A stretch of DNA of 64,000 bases from Blautia sp. Marseille-P3087 (GTDB lineage: Bacteria; Bacillota; Clostridia; Lachnospirales; Lachnospiraceae): positions 2,389,441-2,453,440 of the forward strand of contig NZ_LT635539.1 in the NCBI RefSeq assembly GCF_900120195.1, given 5' to 3'. Positions 25,640 through 34,875 of the stretch are shown here, one piece after another (positions within the stretch are counted from its first letter, which is position 1; each line of letters opens with the position of its first letter). The translations under genes and the position numbers were made by a program. Under the pieces are notes generated by a model, which was not told where the DNA came from, searched no databases, and was given only the letters and a program-made list of their open reading frames with translations.

Positions 25640-25716
25640 CGAGGGGACTGGTAAGTCCCCTCGGTTGGGTCCCTGAGGGAAACTCCCTCAACAGGGGGCT
25701 TCGGGGCTACGCCCCG
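25640..25716. terminator. cluster of three consecutive hairpins at the MATE gene end
   Basis: Three perfect stems lie within 77 bases: CGAGGGGACT/AGTCCCCTCG (25640-25663), TGAGGGA/TCCCTCA (25674-25690) and CGGGGC/GCCCCG (25702-25716). The last overlaps the MATE stop codon. None has a strong T-tract. They are G+C-rich against an AT-rich background and may be an inserted repeat element that also ends transcription. Confidence 0.6.
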
Positions 25717-27041
25717 ATTCCGATAACCTTCCGACTGATCATAAATGACACCCCGGCGGTCAAAGCTTCTGCAATCCAGAATGCATTCCAGACTCCGACA
25801 GCCCCAAAGAAGTGACTTAAGATAAACGCGGCCGGCAGAATGATGATCAGATATCTGCAGAGAGAGACAACCAGCGAAGCACTGCCTCGTCCAAGCCCCT
25901 CCAGAGCACCACAGGATGTAACAGATACAGAAGAAACAAGAAAACCTGCGCAGATGATCCGAAGGGCAGTTTTGCCGGCGGCAATTGTCTCAGGATTGGT
26001 GGTGAACATCCCGATAAGCTGTCCTGGCACAGTCAGACAGATGATCGTTCCGATAAGCATGATCACACCACTCATACACAGAGTAACAAAATAAATTTTT
26101 TTCACACGTTTATGCTCTCCGGCACCGTAATTATATCCGATGACCGGACGCATGCCCTGGACGATGCCGCTCGCCGGAAGATACAGGAATGTCTGGAGCT
26201 TGTAGTAGATTCCGAGGATGACTACATAACTCTGTGAATATGCAGCCAGAAGTCCGTTCAGTGCAGAGACCAGCACAGAAGGAAGTGCCAGATTTAAAGC
26301 GCCTGGAATGCCGACAGAATACAACCGTGCTGCAAGGGCTTTATCTGGATGGAGATATCGGCGACTGATTCGTACCTGAATCGGACGCATCTTATAAACA
26401 ATCAAATAAAAAGCAAGATTCAGTACCTGACCAAGTCCTGTTGCGAGGGCAGCACCTTCGATCCCCATGGCAGGGAACGGACCAAGGCCAAATATCATCA
26501 GAGGATCGAGCAGGATATTGGAAACACAGCCGACCATCAGTCCGATCATAGTTACCTTCATATTGCCGACACCCTGAAAGATTTTTTCGTACGCAAGGTT
26601 TATAGTGGTCACAATGGCAAAAAGAAATACAATCGTGGAATAGCGGACGCCAAGGCTGCTGACATTTTTATCTGAAGTAAAAACAGAAAGAAATTTTGGC
26701 ATGATTGAAATACAGATGACTGTCAGCAGGATTCCATGTAAGGCGGACAGCGCCAGACCATGTGTAGCGGCTTTGCTTGCGGTTTCTTTATTGCCGGCAC
26801 CCAGACAGATTGCAATCTGCGAGCTGATACCGATACCGAAACCAATTGCGATTGCATTTGAAAAATTCTGCACAGGAAAAACAAGTGACAGCGCGGTCAT
26901 GGCATCTTCGCTGATCTGGGCAACAAAGAAACTGTCCACGATATTGTACAGAGAATTGACCAGCATGGAAATGACCATTGGCATTGCCATGGATAAAATC
27001 AGTGGAAAGACCGGCCGTTCTTTCATAAACGTATCATTCAT
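25707..27041 (-). CDS. MATE-family efflux transporter
   Basis: 444 residues with twelve membrane helices in two homologous halves (PLILSMAMPMVISMLVNSLY and RLYSVGIPGALNLALPS begin them). MATE proteins expel drugs or metabolites in exchange for sodium or protons. The start at 27041 (MNDTFMKERP) has GGAGG six bases upstream; the longer frame start at 27107 lies inside a terminator hairpin. The 5' leader of about 170 bases contains a leader peptide and an intrinsic terminator, so induction by ribosome stalling is likely. The last codons form part of a G+C-rich hairpin cluster. Confidence 0.9.
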   Translation of the reverse strand: MNDTFMKERPVFPLILSMAMPMVISMLVNSLYNIVDSFFVAQISEDAMTALSLVFPVQNFSNAIAIGFGIGISSQIAICLGAGNKETASKAATHGLALSALHGILLTVICISIMPKFLSVFTSDKNVSSLGVRYSTIVFLFAIVTTINLAYEKIFQGVGNMKVTMIGLMVGCVSNILLDPLMIFGLGPFPAMGIEGAALATGLGQVLNLAFYLIVYKMRPIQVRISRRYLHPDKALAARLYSVGIPGALNLALPSVLVSALNGLLAAYSQSYVVILGIYYKLQTFLYLPASGIVQGMRPVIGYNYGAGEHKRVKKIYFVTLCMSGVIMLIGTIICLTVPGQLIGMFTTNPETIAAGKTALRIICAGFLVSSVSVTSCGALEGLGRGSASLVVSLCRYLIIILPAAFILSHFFGAVGVWNAFWIAEALTAGVSFMISRKVIGIGA

Positions 27042-27090
27042 AACAAACCTCCATAATAGCATCAAATTAGTATCTGTAAAAAATATCCAT

Positions 27091-27133
27091 AAAAAAACGC
27101 CGCACAACTACCGCAAAGGGTAATTGTGTGGCG
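27091..27133 (-). terminator. intrinsic terminator in the MATE leader (attenuator)
   Basis: On the minus strand CGCCACACAATTACCC pairs with GGTAGTTGTGCGGCG around TTTGC and is followed by seven T. It lies between the promoter at 27221-27250 and the MATE start at 27041, so it would stop most transcripts before the gene unless it is opened. Confidence 0.82.
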
Positions 27134-27158
27134 AAAAATAGTCAGACTTTAAAAGCAT
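27108..27158 (-). CDS. putative leader peptide controlling the MATE gene
   Basis: Sixteen codons, MLLKSDYFSPHNYPLR and TAG. The reading frame runs through the whole 5' arm and loop of the attenuator, and its stop lies in the 3' arm. A ribosome held on it would prevent the terminator from forming. No strong ribosome binding site is seen before the ATG (only a GTGGA 12 bases upstream), so this is an inference from geometry. Confidence 0.5.
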   Translation of the reverse strand: MLLKSDYFSPHNYPLR

Positions 27159-27220
27159 TGAACCAGAAAAGTCCACACGATGTTTTGGATAAAAACGCAG
27201 ATGCCTGCGAATCTGGATAG

Positions 27221-27250
27221 ATTCTAGCATAGAACATGAAAAGCCGTCAA
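27221..27250 (-). promoter_or_regulatory. promoter of the MATE leader transcript
   Basis: On the minus strand, TTGACG (27250-27245) and TAGAAT (27226-27221) are 18 bases apart, with TGC just before the -10 box (extended -10). Predicted start near 27214. Confidence 0.75.
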
Positions 27251-27333
27251 TAGCGGATTGAAAGTAATCAGACAAAGTACCGATTAAGCTATTTAAAAAA
27301 TCGATCAGACATAATTGCTGTCGGGATAATTTT

Positions 27334-28157
27334 TCAAATCTCCAGATCATCAGCATTCGCCATGTGAGTCTGGGTATAAAGGATAACGGTATCTCCTTCA
27401 AGAAGTATCAGGTTTCCGCTGGGGATGATCAGCTTTTTGTGGCGTCTGACAAGTACGATGATCGAATGTCTGGAAATATCAAGATCCCGGCTTTCAGAAC
27501 CGTATCACCTTTTGGGACAAGGATACGGTGATCGCGCTGGATTACTGCAACAATGATTTTCTGTGGAAAATCAAGTTCAGCAATGTGGTGTCCGACCCAT
27601 TTGTCGTTTTTGTCAAGACAGATGCGGATAAAATGTACATCTTCCTCCTGTCCGTATTCACCGATTCGCTTCAGGCGCGAGTACTGATCGACAAATCCGG
27701 CGGAAATAATACCGGTGGGGATGGCAACCATACCGACACCAAGAAATGCGATAAATATTCCGAAAATCTTGCCCATGGTGGTGACAGGATAAATATCACC
27801 ATAGCCAACGGTAAGCAAAGTGGAGGCAGCCCACCAGATTCCGGAAAAAGAAGTCAGGTATTTTCCAATCGCCCGTGGTTCTGAAACATCAGGATAAAGA
27901 TATTTGGCAGTAAATACACGAAGCAGGAAATCAATAGCAAAGAAAGCAACCGTCAGGCGCTCCAGCGTCAGAAGGAGCGGGCCATATTTCATTTCCATAT
28001 TATCGAAGGTGTACATGATGCTGACTGTCAGATTCAGCAGGATCGTAAAAGTATTAAAAAAGTCGTAGCCCCAGCACCACGCATCGTAGTTGGAGCCGAT
28101 TTCAATCAGTTCAAAGAGGCCTGTTCTTAAGATGACTTTGTATACAATGGCATACAA
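27334..28157 (-). pseudogene. six-helix potassium channel with C-terminal frameshift
   Basis: The frame from 28157 gives a voltage-gated-type channel with the selectivity filter TVGYGD (116-121) and a start of the cytosolic TrkA-C domain, but stops early at 27429. A one-base deletion near 27486-27488 explains this: in the next frame the protein continues from KAG as DLDISRHSIIVLVRRHKK and ends MANADDLEI at a TGA (27334-27336), a proper TrkA-C end. The restored product would be ~274 residues. The 5' end is also poor: the only start is a TTG, with AAGGAG 15 bases away. The transmembrane pore is intact, so a truncated channel might still be made. Sequencing error cannot be excluded. Confidence 0.75.
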
Positions 28158-28270
28158 ACGGACTTCTTGCGACTCCTTCTGCGATGTGCTACACTAAAGT
28201 GGTTGTTTATCTTATTTTCAAAAGACGGTGAACAACTATCACAGAAACACAATTCAAGAGAAAGGAAATA

Positions 28271-29215
28271 GTGTTTTCGATAAAAACGCAGACACTATAT
28301 AGTAAATTTATGATAACTCTGCTTACACTGCAGCTCACGATCTTTCTTCTGGTAGCTGTAGGATTTTTAATGAAAAAAATACATATTATCGGACCACAGG
28401 GACAGAAAAATATCAATGATCTTGTCATTTATCTGATCCTGCCATGTAACATTCTTCATGCATTCACGCAGAGCGCAGCAGATGGAAGCCTTATGAATTA
28501 TCTGGCAATTCTTTTTATATCCATCGGTATTCAGGTGTTCTGTGTGATCTACGGAAAATTGATGTTCCGGAGAGAAGCGGAGGGGCGTTATAAATGCCTG
28601 CAATATGGTACGATCTGTTCAAATGCAGGCTTTCTCGGCAATCCGATCACAGAAGGAATTTATGGGGCAGAAGGGCTGGTACTTGCCAGCGTCTATCTGA
28701 TTCCACAGCGAATTATGATGTGGTCTTCCGGCCTGGCTGTTTTTTCCGGAAGCAGTGATAAGATGAAAACACTGAAAAAAGTCGTAACGCATCCGTGTAT
28801 TCTCGCCTGCGTTCTCGGAATAATCATGATGGTGACCGGCACGCAGCTTCCGCCGGGACTTGACGGAGCGGTTACATCAGTCGGAAACTGCAACACAGCG
28901 ATGTCCATGATGGTTATCGGAATGATCCTCGCGGATATTGACCTGAAAGATTTCTGGGACTGGACAGTCGTGAAATATACAGTTCACAGACTGGTGATCA
29001 TTCCGGCGGTTGTTTATCTTGTATGCAGAATGCTTCCACTCAGCAAAACAGTTCTTGGTTTATGTGTACTTCTTGCGGCGATGCCGGCAGGTGCGACAAC
29101 GAGTATTCTGGCAGAAAAATATCAGGTAGATTCTCCCTTTGCAACGAAGATGGTTATTTTTTCCACGTTGCTGTCACTTCCGACAATCTGTCTGTGGAGC
29201 ATCTTCCTGCAGTGA
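28271..29215 (+). CDS. AEC-family (auxin efflux carrier) transporter
   Basis: 314 residues with ten membrane helices. The N-terminal VAVGFLMKKIHIIGPQGQKNIN and LVIYLILPCNIL are typical of the AEC family, as is CSNAGFLGNPI before helix 4. Bacterial members move malate, malonate or other small organic anions; the substrate is not readable. The GTG start has AAAGGA four bases upstream. It is transcribed away from the potassium channel gene, with a 113-base shared upstream region, and ends before a strong terminator. Confidence 0.85.
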   Translation: MFSIKTQTLYSKFMITLLTLQLTIFLLVAVGFLMKKIHIIGPQGQKNINDLVIYLILPCNILHAFTQSAADGSLMNYLAILFISIGIQVFCVIYGKLMFRREAEGRYKCLQYGTICSNAGFLGNPITEGIYGAEGLVLASVYLIPQRIMMWSSGLAVFSGSSDKMKTLKKVVTHPCILACVLGIIMMVTGTQLPPGLDGAVTSVGNCNTAMSMMVIGMILADIDLKDFWDWTVVKYTVHRLVIIPAVVYLVCRMLPLSKTVLGLCVLLAAMPAGATTSILAEKYQVDSPFATKMVIFSTLLSLPTICLWSIFLQ

Positions 29216-29270
29216 AATACACTTTCAGACAACAATGTGTCTAATTTTCTTTGTCAAAATTGTAACAACA

Positions 29271-29308
29271 CATCCCCCCTACAGGCTTGTGGAGGGGATG
29301 CTTTTTTT
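29271..29308 (+). terminator. intrinsic terminator after the AEC transporter
   Basis: CATCCCC (29271-29277) pairs with GGGGATG (29294-29300), followed by seven T. Confidence 0.88.
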
Positions 29309-29418
29309 ATATAATGAAAAAATATGAGGGTGGAAATTCAGAGAAAATTTTACTTTTGTGCAATAAAAATTATGAATCGCCCCGATTAACATGACAAGCA
29401 TGAAAAGAGAACAGACTT

Positions 29419-31869
29419 ATGAATAATTTGAAAAACGAAATTCATGACTACTGGACGAACCGTGCCAGAGGTTATTCAGAATATAATCAGCAGGAAATGG
29501 CAGATGCCCGCAGAACGATGTGGAGGGACAAGCTCCTTTCCCTGCTTGGAAATCAGTTTCCGGAAAAGAAACCGCAGGAGATCAAAATTCTCGATGTCGG
29601 AACCGGCCCGGGATTTTTTGCAATTCTTCTTGCAGAAGCCGGGTATCAGGTTACTGCAATCGATTATACCGAAGAAATGCTGAAAGAAGCACAGAGCAAT
29701 GCAGGTGAGCTTGCAAAGTGTATTGTGTGGAAAACAGGCGACGCACAGGCGCTTGATGTGGAAAACAACAGTTGTGATGTGATTGTAACGAGAAATGTTA
29801 CATGGAATCTGCCGCGCCCGGACCTTGCATACAGAGAATGGCTTCGTGTCCTCAAACCGGGAGGTGTCCTTTATAACTTTGATGCTGACTGGTACGGTCA
29901 TCTTTATAATGAAGAGAAACGAAGCAGTTACGAGAAAGACCGTAAGCAGACGGAAGAGCAGAATGTGGAAGATTATTACAGCGGAACAGATATTGAGAAG
30001 ATGGAAGAAATTGCCCGTCAGGTTCCGCTAAGCCGTCTGGAACGTCCGAAGTGGGATATCGAAACGATGCAGAAAGCAGGATTTCTTGATGTTTCCTGCG
30101 ATGAAGAAGTCTGGAAAGAGGTCTGGACAGAGGAAGAGATCATCAACAACAGTACTTCTCCGATTTTTCTGCTGACAGGAAGAAAAAGAGATGCTTTTCG
30201 TCTGAAAAATGTAACGGTGCAGCCGGGACAGAAGTGGCACGGGGAACTGGAGCTTGCAAATGGTGAGATCAGACTGCCGGCGACTGTTCTGCATGGACAT
30301 GGCACAGGAAAAACCATGCTGATCACAGCAGGTGTTCATGCCGGTGAATATGTAGGGATCCAGGCAGCCATCGAGCTTGCACAGAAACTGAAAATCGAGA
30401 AGGTAACAGGAACGGTCATTATCATAAAAGTGTTGAACCGTCCGGCATTTGAAGCACGAAAAGGTAGCATGGGGCTTACAGATGGGAAGAATCTGAATCG
30501 TGAATTTCCGGGAAATCCGGACGGAACGGAGATGGAACGTCTTGCATGGGCTGTTTCTCAGGAATTGCAGCCGGTGGCAGATTATTATATCGACCTGCAC
30601 AGCGGAGATGATTATGAAAAACTTACTCCATATGTTTATTATGCAGGAGCGGCAGCAGAGGAAGTTGTCAGCTTTTCGAGACAGATGGCAGAACAGGTCG
30701 ATGTGCCTTATATGGTAAAATCCAACGTGGCATCCGGCGGTTCTTATAACTATGCGGCTTCACAGGGAATCCCGAGTATTTTGATTGAGCGTGGAGGAAT
30801 GGGTGACTGGACTTATGAGGAAGTCAGATCCACCCGCAGGGATGTCCGTAATATTCTCTGTCATCTGGGAATTTATCAGGGACTGAAAGATTTCCGTACC
30901 TACTATCCTCTGGATGTAGCTGATATTCGCTATCAGGATGCCGAGGAAAACGGACTCTGGTATCCGTTTAAAAAAGTCGGTGACATGATCCGGGAAGGTG
31001 ATATTCTCGGAGAAGTCCGCGATTATGAAGGCAATGTAAAAGAAATCAGTGTCGCAGAGTTTGACGGTGTGCTTCTTTATCAGTGCGGCACGCTGCAGGT
31101 GCTTGAAAACGGTCCGATGGTCACATATGGAAGAATTGTCAGCCGGTATGATGAGCGCAAGGAGAGAATCGTTAATTACTGGGAAAAACGAAGCGACAGT
31201 TTTCTCGTGCAGAAACGTCAGGAACTGCACAGTGCCATGGCAGAACGCTGGATGAAAGAAATACGTGCGCAGCTTCCAAAAGGAAAAAAACTGCGTATTC
31301 TTGATGTGGGATGCGGTGCTGGATTTTTCTCCGTTCTGCTTGCAAAAGAAGGCCATCAGGTGACAGGTATCGACCTGACACCGGATATGATCAAAAATGC
31401 ACGTCTTCTTGCATCAGAGGAAAAAACAGACTGCGAATTTCTGGTAATGGATGCCGAAAATCCAGAATTTCCGGAGGGTACATTTGATGTGATCATTTCC
31501 AGAAACCTGACATGGACACTGCCGCACGTAAGCCATGCTTATGGCGAGTGGCTCCGCGTCCTGAAAAAGGGCGGGGTTCTGCTTAACTTTGATGCAAACT
31601 ATGGAATCACAGATTTTTCCAATGTTGCAGATCTTCCGGAAAATCATGCACACAACATTCTCGGTGATGATATGATGCGTGAGTGTGAGGAGATCAAGCG
31701 TCAGCTTCCAATCAGTTCTTACAGCCGTCCGGCATGGGATCTGGAAACCTTAGGTTCTATGGAAGTAAAAGATTTCAGAGTGGATCTGGGTATCAGCAGC
31801 AGGATTTATCTGGAAAAAGACGAATTTTATAATCCCACTCCACTGTTTATGCTGCGGACAGTTAAATAA
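29419..31869 (+). CDS. three-domain fusion: methyltransferase - M14-like deacylase - methyltransferase
   Basis: 816 residues, no signal peptide. Domain 1 (~1-255) is a class I SAM methyltransferase with motif I LDVGTGPGF (58-66) and RNVTWNLP...REWLRVLKPGG. Domain 2 (~256-575) belongs to the succinylglutamate desuccinylase/aspartoacylase (M14-like) family, with zinc ligands His307 and Glu310 (HAGE) and His394 (DLHSG), and a likely catalytic Glu457 (LIERGG). Domain 3 (~580-816) is a second methyltransferase (LDVGCGAGF, 628-636; RNLTWTLP) related to domain 1. All active-site residues look intact. Methyltransferases of this type are often found beside Nik/Opp transporters, and two such transporters follow. 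A role in making, trimming or inactivating a small chelating or peptide ligand is my inference. LysR follows 44 bases on. Confidence 0.85.
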   Translation: MNNLKNEIHDYWTNRARGYSEYNQQEMADARRTMWRDKLLSLLGNQFPEKKPQEIKILDVGTGPGFFAILLAEAGYQVTAIDYTEEMLKEAQSNAGELAKCIVWKTGDAQALDVENNSCDVIVTRNVTWNLPRPDLAYREWLRVLKPGGVLYNFDADWYGHLYNEEKRSSYEKDRKQTEEQNVEDYYSGTDIEKMEEIARQVPLSRLERPKWDIETMQKAGFLDVSCDEEVWKEVWTEEEIINNSTSPIFLLTGRKRDAFRLKNVTVQPGQKWHGELELANGEIRLPATVLHGHGTGKTMLITAGVHAGEYVGIQAAIELAQKLKIEKVTGTVIIIKVLNRPAFEARKGSMGLTDGKNLNREFPGNPDGTEMERLAWAVSQELQPVADYYIDLHSGDDYEKLTPYVYYAGAAAEEVVSFSRQMAEQVDVPYMVKSNVASGGSYNYAASQGIPSILIERGGMGDWTYEEVRSTRRDVRNILCHLGIYQGLKDFRTYYPLDVADIRYQDAEENGLWYPFKKVGDMIREGDILGEVRDYEGNVKEISVAEFDGVLLYQCGTLQVLENGPMVTYGRIVSRYDERKERIVNYWEKRSDSFLVQKRQELHSAMAERWMKEIRAQLPKGKKLRILDVGCGAGFFSVLLAKEGHQVTGIDLTPDMIKNARLLASEEKTDCEFLVMDAENPEFPEGTFDVIISRNLTWTLPHVSHAYGEWLRVLKKGGVLLNFDANYGITDFSNVADLPENHAHNILGDDMMRECEEIKRQLPISSYSRPAWDLETLGSMEVKDFRVDLGISSRIYLEKDEFYNPTPLFMLRTVK

Positions 31870-31913
31870 CGGGCAGACAATAGGACAGACTATAACAATA
31901 TGCGGAGAATCAT

Positions 31914-32822
31914 ATGGATTTAAAACAATTACAATATTTGGTGACATGTGCGCAGGCCGGATCTTTCAGTGATGCGGCAAAGATCCTTTATTCTACACAA
32001 TCAAGTGTCAGTAAGGTGATAAAGGCACTGGAGGATAATCTCGGAATGCAGCTTTTTGAGCGGCTGCCACGTGGAATACGCCTTACGGTACAGGGACAGA
32101 AGGTTTATCATTATGCCTGCCGGATCACAAATGAGGTTGAAGTTCTGGAAAATATGTCGGCAAACGGCATGACAAAATGGATCCGTATTTCCATGAATCC
32201 CAGTTCCTGGTTTGCCGATCTGTTTGTGGATTTTTATAATGAAACATATGAAAAAAATTATCATTTCCAATTGACGACAGCAGGTGTGCGAAGTGTTATG
32301 GAGCGCGTCCGTGACTATATGGATGATATTGGTTTTGTCTATATCCTGAGCCAGCAGAAAGAGAATTTCCTGCATGAACTGGCAAAAAACAAGCTGCAGT
32401 TTGTATCTCTGTATGAGACAGATGTGATCCTTTATCCGGGACGGCAGACAGAACTTTATGATTTGGAAAAAGAGACTGTAAATCTGGGAGAGCTTGAGGG
32501 AGTACGGTTCATACAGAATTATCAGGATGAATTTTTTGATATCGGATCTGTCAATGAGGAGGCTTTTCAGTGGAAAGACCTTGATATTTCCGTGCTGACC
32601 AACAGTGATTATATTATGGAAAGAATGCTGAAAAACAGTAAAGTCTCCAATGTGAGCGGAAGCTATCTTTCCGAAAATAAGGCAGGCACGGCACCGGGAA
32701 TCCCTCTGAATATGGGGGACAGCAAAGTTATTTTTGGCTATATCCTTCACAGAGGAGAAGAAATGGATGAAAGTATACAGGAATTTCTCGAGTTTCTGAT
32801 GAGCAGACTTCCAAAAAGTTAA
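31914..32822 (+). CDS. LysR-family transcriptional regulator
   Basis: 302 residues. The N-terminal winged helix-turn-helix (MDLKQLQYLVTCAQAGSFSD, then SSVSKVIKALEDNLGMQLFER) is typical. The co-inducer domain follows from ~90. The gene sits between the fusion enzyme and the first ABC transporter on the same strand and is ended by a terminator, so it probably controls both. TTRTGCATAA-like sites occur before the fusion gene, the first transporter and the second transporter and may be its targets. CGGAGA precedes the ATG. The inducing ligand would be the transported compound. Confidence 0.88.
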   Translation: MDLKQLQYLVTCAQAGSFSDAAKILYSTQSSVSKVIKALEDNLGMQLFERLPRGIRLTVQGQKVYHYACRITNEVEVLENMSANGMTKWIRISMNPSSWFADLFVDFYNETYEKNYHFQLTTAGVRSVMERVRDYMDDIGFVYILSQQKENFLHELAKNKLQFVSLYETDVILYPGRQTELYDLEKETVNLGELEGVRFIQNYQDEFFDIGSVNEEAFQWKDLDISVLTNSDYIMERMLKNSKVSNVSGSYLSENKAGTAPGIPLNMGDSKVIFGYILHRGEEMDESIQEFLEFLMSRLPKS

Positions 32823-32894
32823 TCCACTGTGAACGAGTATAAAGTTAATCCACACTTATTCCATAACATGCATAAAGTATTCAATTTAAGAATA

Positions 32895-32929
32895 GCACAG
32901 AACCCTCCTACGGGGTTGTGTGCTTTTTT
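32895..32929 (+). terminator. intrinsic terminator after lysR-type gene
   Basis: GCACAGAACCC pairs with GGGTTGTGTGC and is followed by six T. The T-tract overlaps a TTGACA (32928-32933) that could be the -35 box of the next operon (TTAAAT 18 bases on). Confidence 0.85.
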
Positions 32930-32961
32930 GACATTTGCTAGACTGTAATTGTTAAATTATT

Positions 32962-32988
32962 GTAACTGTGAGGATACGGGCCAGTTAC
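32962..32988 (+). repeat. palindromic dispersed repeat, copy 3
   Basis: GTAACTG (32962-32968) and CAGTTAC (32982-32988) are inverted arms. The element matches copy 2 at about 23 of 27 positions. It lies near the predicted start point of the first transporter operon, 54 bases before the first start codon. Confidence 0.6.
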
Positions 32989-33041
32989 GATTTATCATGC
33001 GGATATGTTGTCTGATGCTATGCAGGCATGAAGGAGAACAA

Positions 33042-33986
33042 ATGATTAAATATATTTTAAAAAGACTTCTTCAGTTGATTCCGATTCTGATCGGAATCAC
33101 TTTTTTGTCTTTTGCCATGATGCGTCTGGCGGGCGGTGATGCAGTGACCTACATGTATGAAAATGCAGGTTCGGCAGTCTCACAGGAAGTCATTGATGAG
33201 ACGAGAAAAGAGTACGGGCTGGATCAGCCGTTTCTTGTGCAATATGCAAAGTGGTTTGCAGGAATGGCAACCGGAGATATGGGCAAGAGCTATGTATCGA
33301 AGAGAGATGTTTATGAAACTTTCATAGAAAAACTTCCGGCAACAATCATGCTGACGGTTTCTTCAGTATTGCTGACAATGCTGATTGCAATTCCGTTTGG
33401 AATCCTTTCGGCAGTAAAACATAATAAATGGATCGATTATTTAATTCGTTTTTTCAGTTTCATAGGAAATTCCATGCCGAATTTTTTTGCGGCGCTGGTG
33501 CTGATGTATTTCTTTTCTATCAGACTGGGATGGCTTCCGGTCATTACCAGTGACAACGTCGCGTTAAGTCTTGTCCTGCCTACGCTGACGCTGGCAATCT
33601 CCATGGCATCAAAATATACCCGTCAGGTAAGAGCGACAATCCTTGAAGAACTGAATAAAGACTATGTAGCCGGAGCCAGAGCGCGAGGTGTCAGAGGCAG
33701 TGTGATCATCTGGAAAAATGTGATGAAATCTTCCATGCTCACGATCATTACGCTGCTGGCATTGTCCATAGGAAATCTTCTGGGTGGAACCACGATCGTT
33801 GAGACTATTTTTATGTGGGATGGTGTCGGTAAAATGGCAGTAGATGCCATAACTATGAGAGACTACCCGATCATTCAGGCGTATGTGGCATGGATGGCGA
33901 TTATTTATGTAGTGGTAAATCTGATCACAGATATCATTTATCATTATCTGGATCCTCGCGTAAGACTGGGAGGTGACAGAGTATGA
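33042..33986 (+). CDS. Nik/Opp-type ABC transporter permease (NikB/DppB-like), system 1
   Basis: 314 residues with six membrane helices. It starts MIKYILKRLLQLIPILIGIT, the standard DppB/NikB N-terminus, and has the EAA-type coupling loop (YVAGARARGVRGSVIIWKN) near residues 210-230. The start at 33042 has AAGGAG five bases upstream; a longer frame from 32949 reads through the palindromic repeat. It forms the membrane channel with the next permease, overlapping it by four bases. The family imports di- or oligopeptides, nickel or metal-chelator complexes. Confidence 0.9.
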   Translation: MIKYILKRLLQLIPILIGITFLSFAMMRLAGGDAVTYMYENAGSAVSQEVIDETRKEYGLDQPFLVQYAKWFAGMATGDMGKSYVSKRDVYETFIEKLPATIMLTVSSVLLTMLIAIPFGILSAVKHNKWIDYLIRFFSFIGNSMPNFFAALVLMYFFSIRLGWLPVITSDNVALSLVLPTLTLAISMASKYTRQVRATILEELNKDYVAGARARGVRGSVIIWKNVMKSSMLTIITLLALSIGNLLGGTTIVETIFMWDGVGKMAVDAITMRDYPIIQAYVAWMAIIYVVVNLITDIIYHYLDPRVRLGGDRV

Positions 33987-34849
33987 GTAAAACGAAAAAA
34001 ACGATAACTGTCCGCAGGCAGAAAATAAAGAAAAACCATGTGAGAGAAAAGCTGATCTTTTTTACAATACTGGTACTGATCCTGCTTGTAATTGCAGCCT
34101 TTGCCCGGAAACTCTGCCCGTATGATCCGGATATGCAGGATCTTCTGCTGGCGCAGAAACCGCCCAGCGCAGAACATATACTGGGAACTGACCGTTACGG
34201 AAGGGATATGCTTTCGAGAGTACTGGTGGGAAGCACGACGAGTATTTATGCAACACTGCTTCTGGTAGCACTCATTACTGTAGTCGGAACCGCAATTGGT
34301 ATTATATGTGGCTGGTGCGGAGGAATTCTGGATACTGTTCTGATGCGTGTGTCCGATCTGTTTCTGGCATTTCCGAGCCTTGTATTTGCCCTTGCGGTAG
34401 CTGGCGTGCTCGGTGGAGGTATTCAGAATGCAATCATAGCTCTGGCTGTAATTGGATGGCCGAAGTTTGCCAGACTTGCCAGAGGACTGACTCTTGCACA
34501 GAAAGACTCAACGTATCTGATGGCGGTGAGACTGTCGGGAAGCAGCACATTTAAGATTATGTTTAAACATATTTTGCCGAATATTGCCGGTCCGATATTG
34601 GTTACTTCGATTCTTGATATCGGAACGATGATGATGGAACTGGCCGGACTTTCTTTTCTCGGGCTTGGCGTACAGCCGCCGATGGCAGAGTGGGGAAGCA
34701 TGATCAATGATGGAAGAAGTATGCTTCAGATTTCACCATGGATGGTACTCGCACCGGGATTGGCCATATTTATAACAGTTATGATCTTTAATCTTCTCGG
34801 AGATACACTCAGAGACTATATGGATCCAAAAGAAAGAACAAAAAGATAA
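33983..34849 (+). CDS. Nik/Opp-type ABC transporter permease (NikC/DppC-like), system 1
   Basis: 288 residues. A basic cytoplasmic start is followed by one helix and then the permease domain. LGTDRYGRDMLSRVLVG near residue 70 and the coupling loop (YLMAVRLSGSSTFKIMFKHILPN) are hallmarks of the DppC/NikC half. It is translationally coupled to the preceding permease through ATGA, and the binding-protein gene follows 26 bases later. It pairs with the NikB-like protein to form the pore. Confidence 0.9.
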   Translation: MSKTKKTITVRRQKIKKNHVREKLIFFTILVLILLVIAAFARKLCPYDPDMQDLLLAQKPPSAEHILGTDRYGRDMLSRVLVGSTTSIYATLLLVALITVVGTAIGIICGWCGGILDTVLMRVSDLFLAFPSLVFALAVAGVLGGGIQNAIIALAVIGWPKFARLARGLTLAQKDSTYLMAVRLSGSSTFKIMFKHILPNIAGPILVTSILDIGTMMMELAGLSFLGLGVQPPMAEWGSMINDGRSMLQISPWMVLAPGLAIFITVMIFNLLGDTLRDYMDPKERTKR

Positions 34850-34875
34850 GCATATAAAGAAAGGAAACAACGATT

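Noticed and set aside
27108-27401. 97-codon minus-strand frame between the MATE and channel genes
   Set aside because: It runs through the MATE promoter and overlaps the true end of the channel. Only its last 16 codons, after the promoter, are kept as a possible leader peptide.
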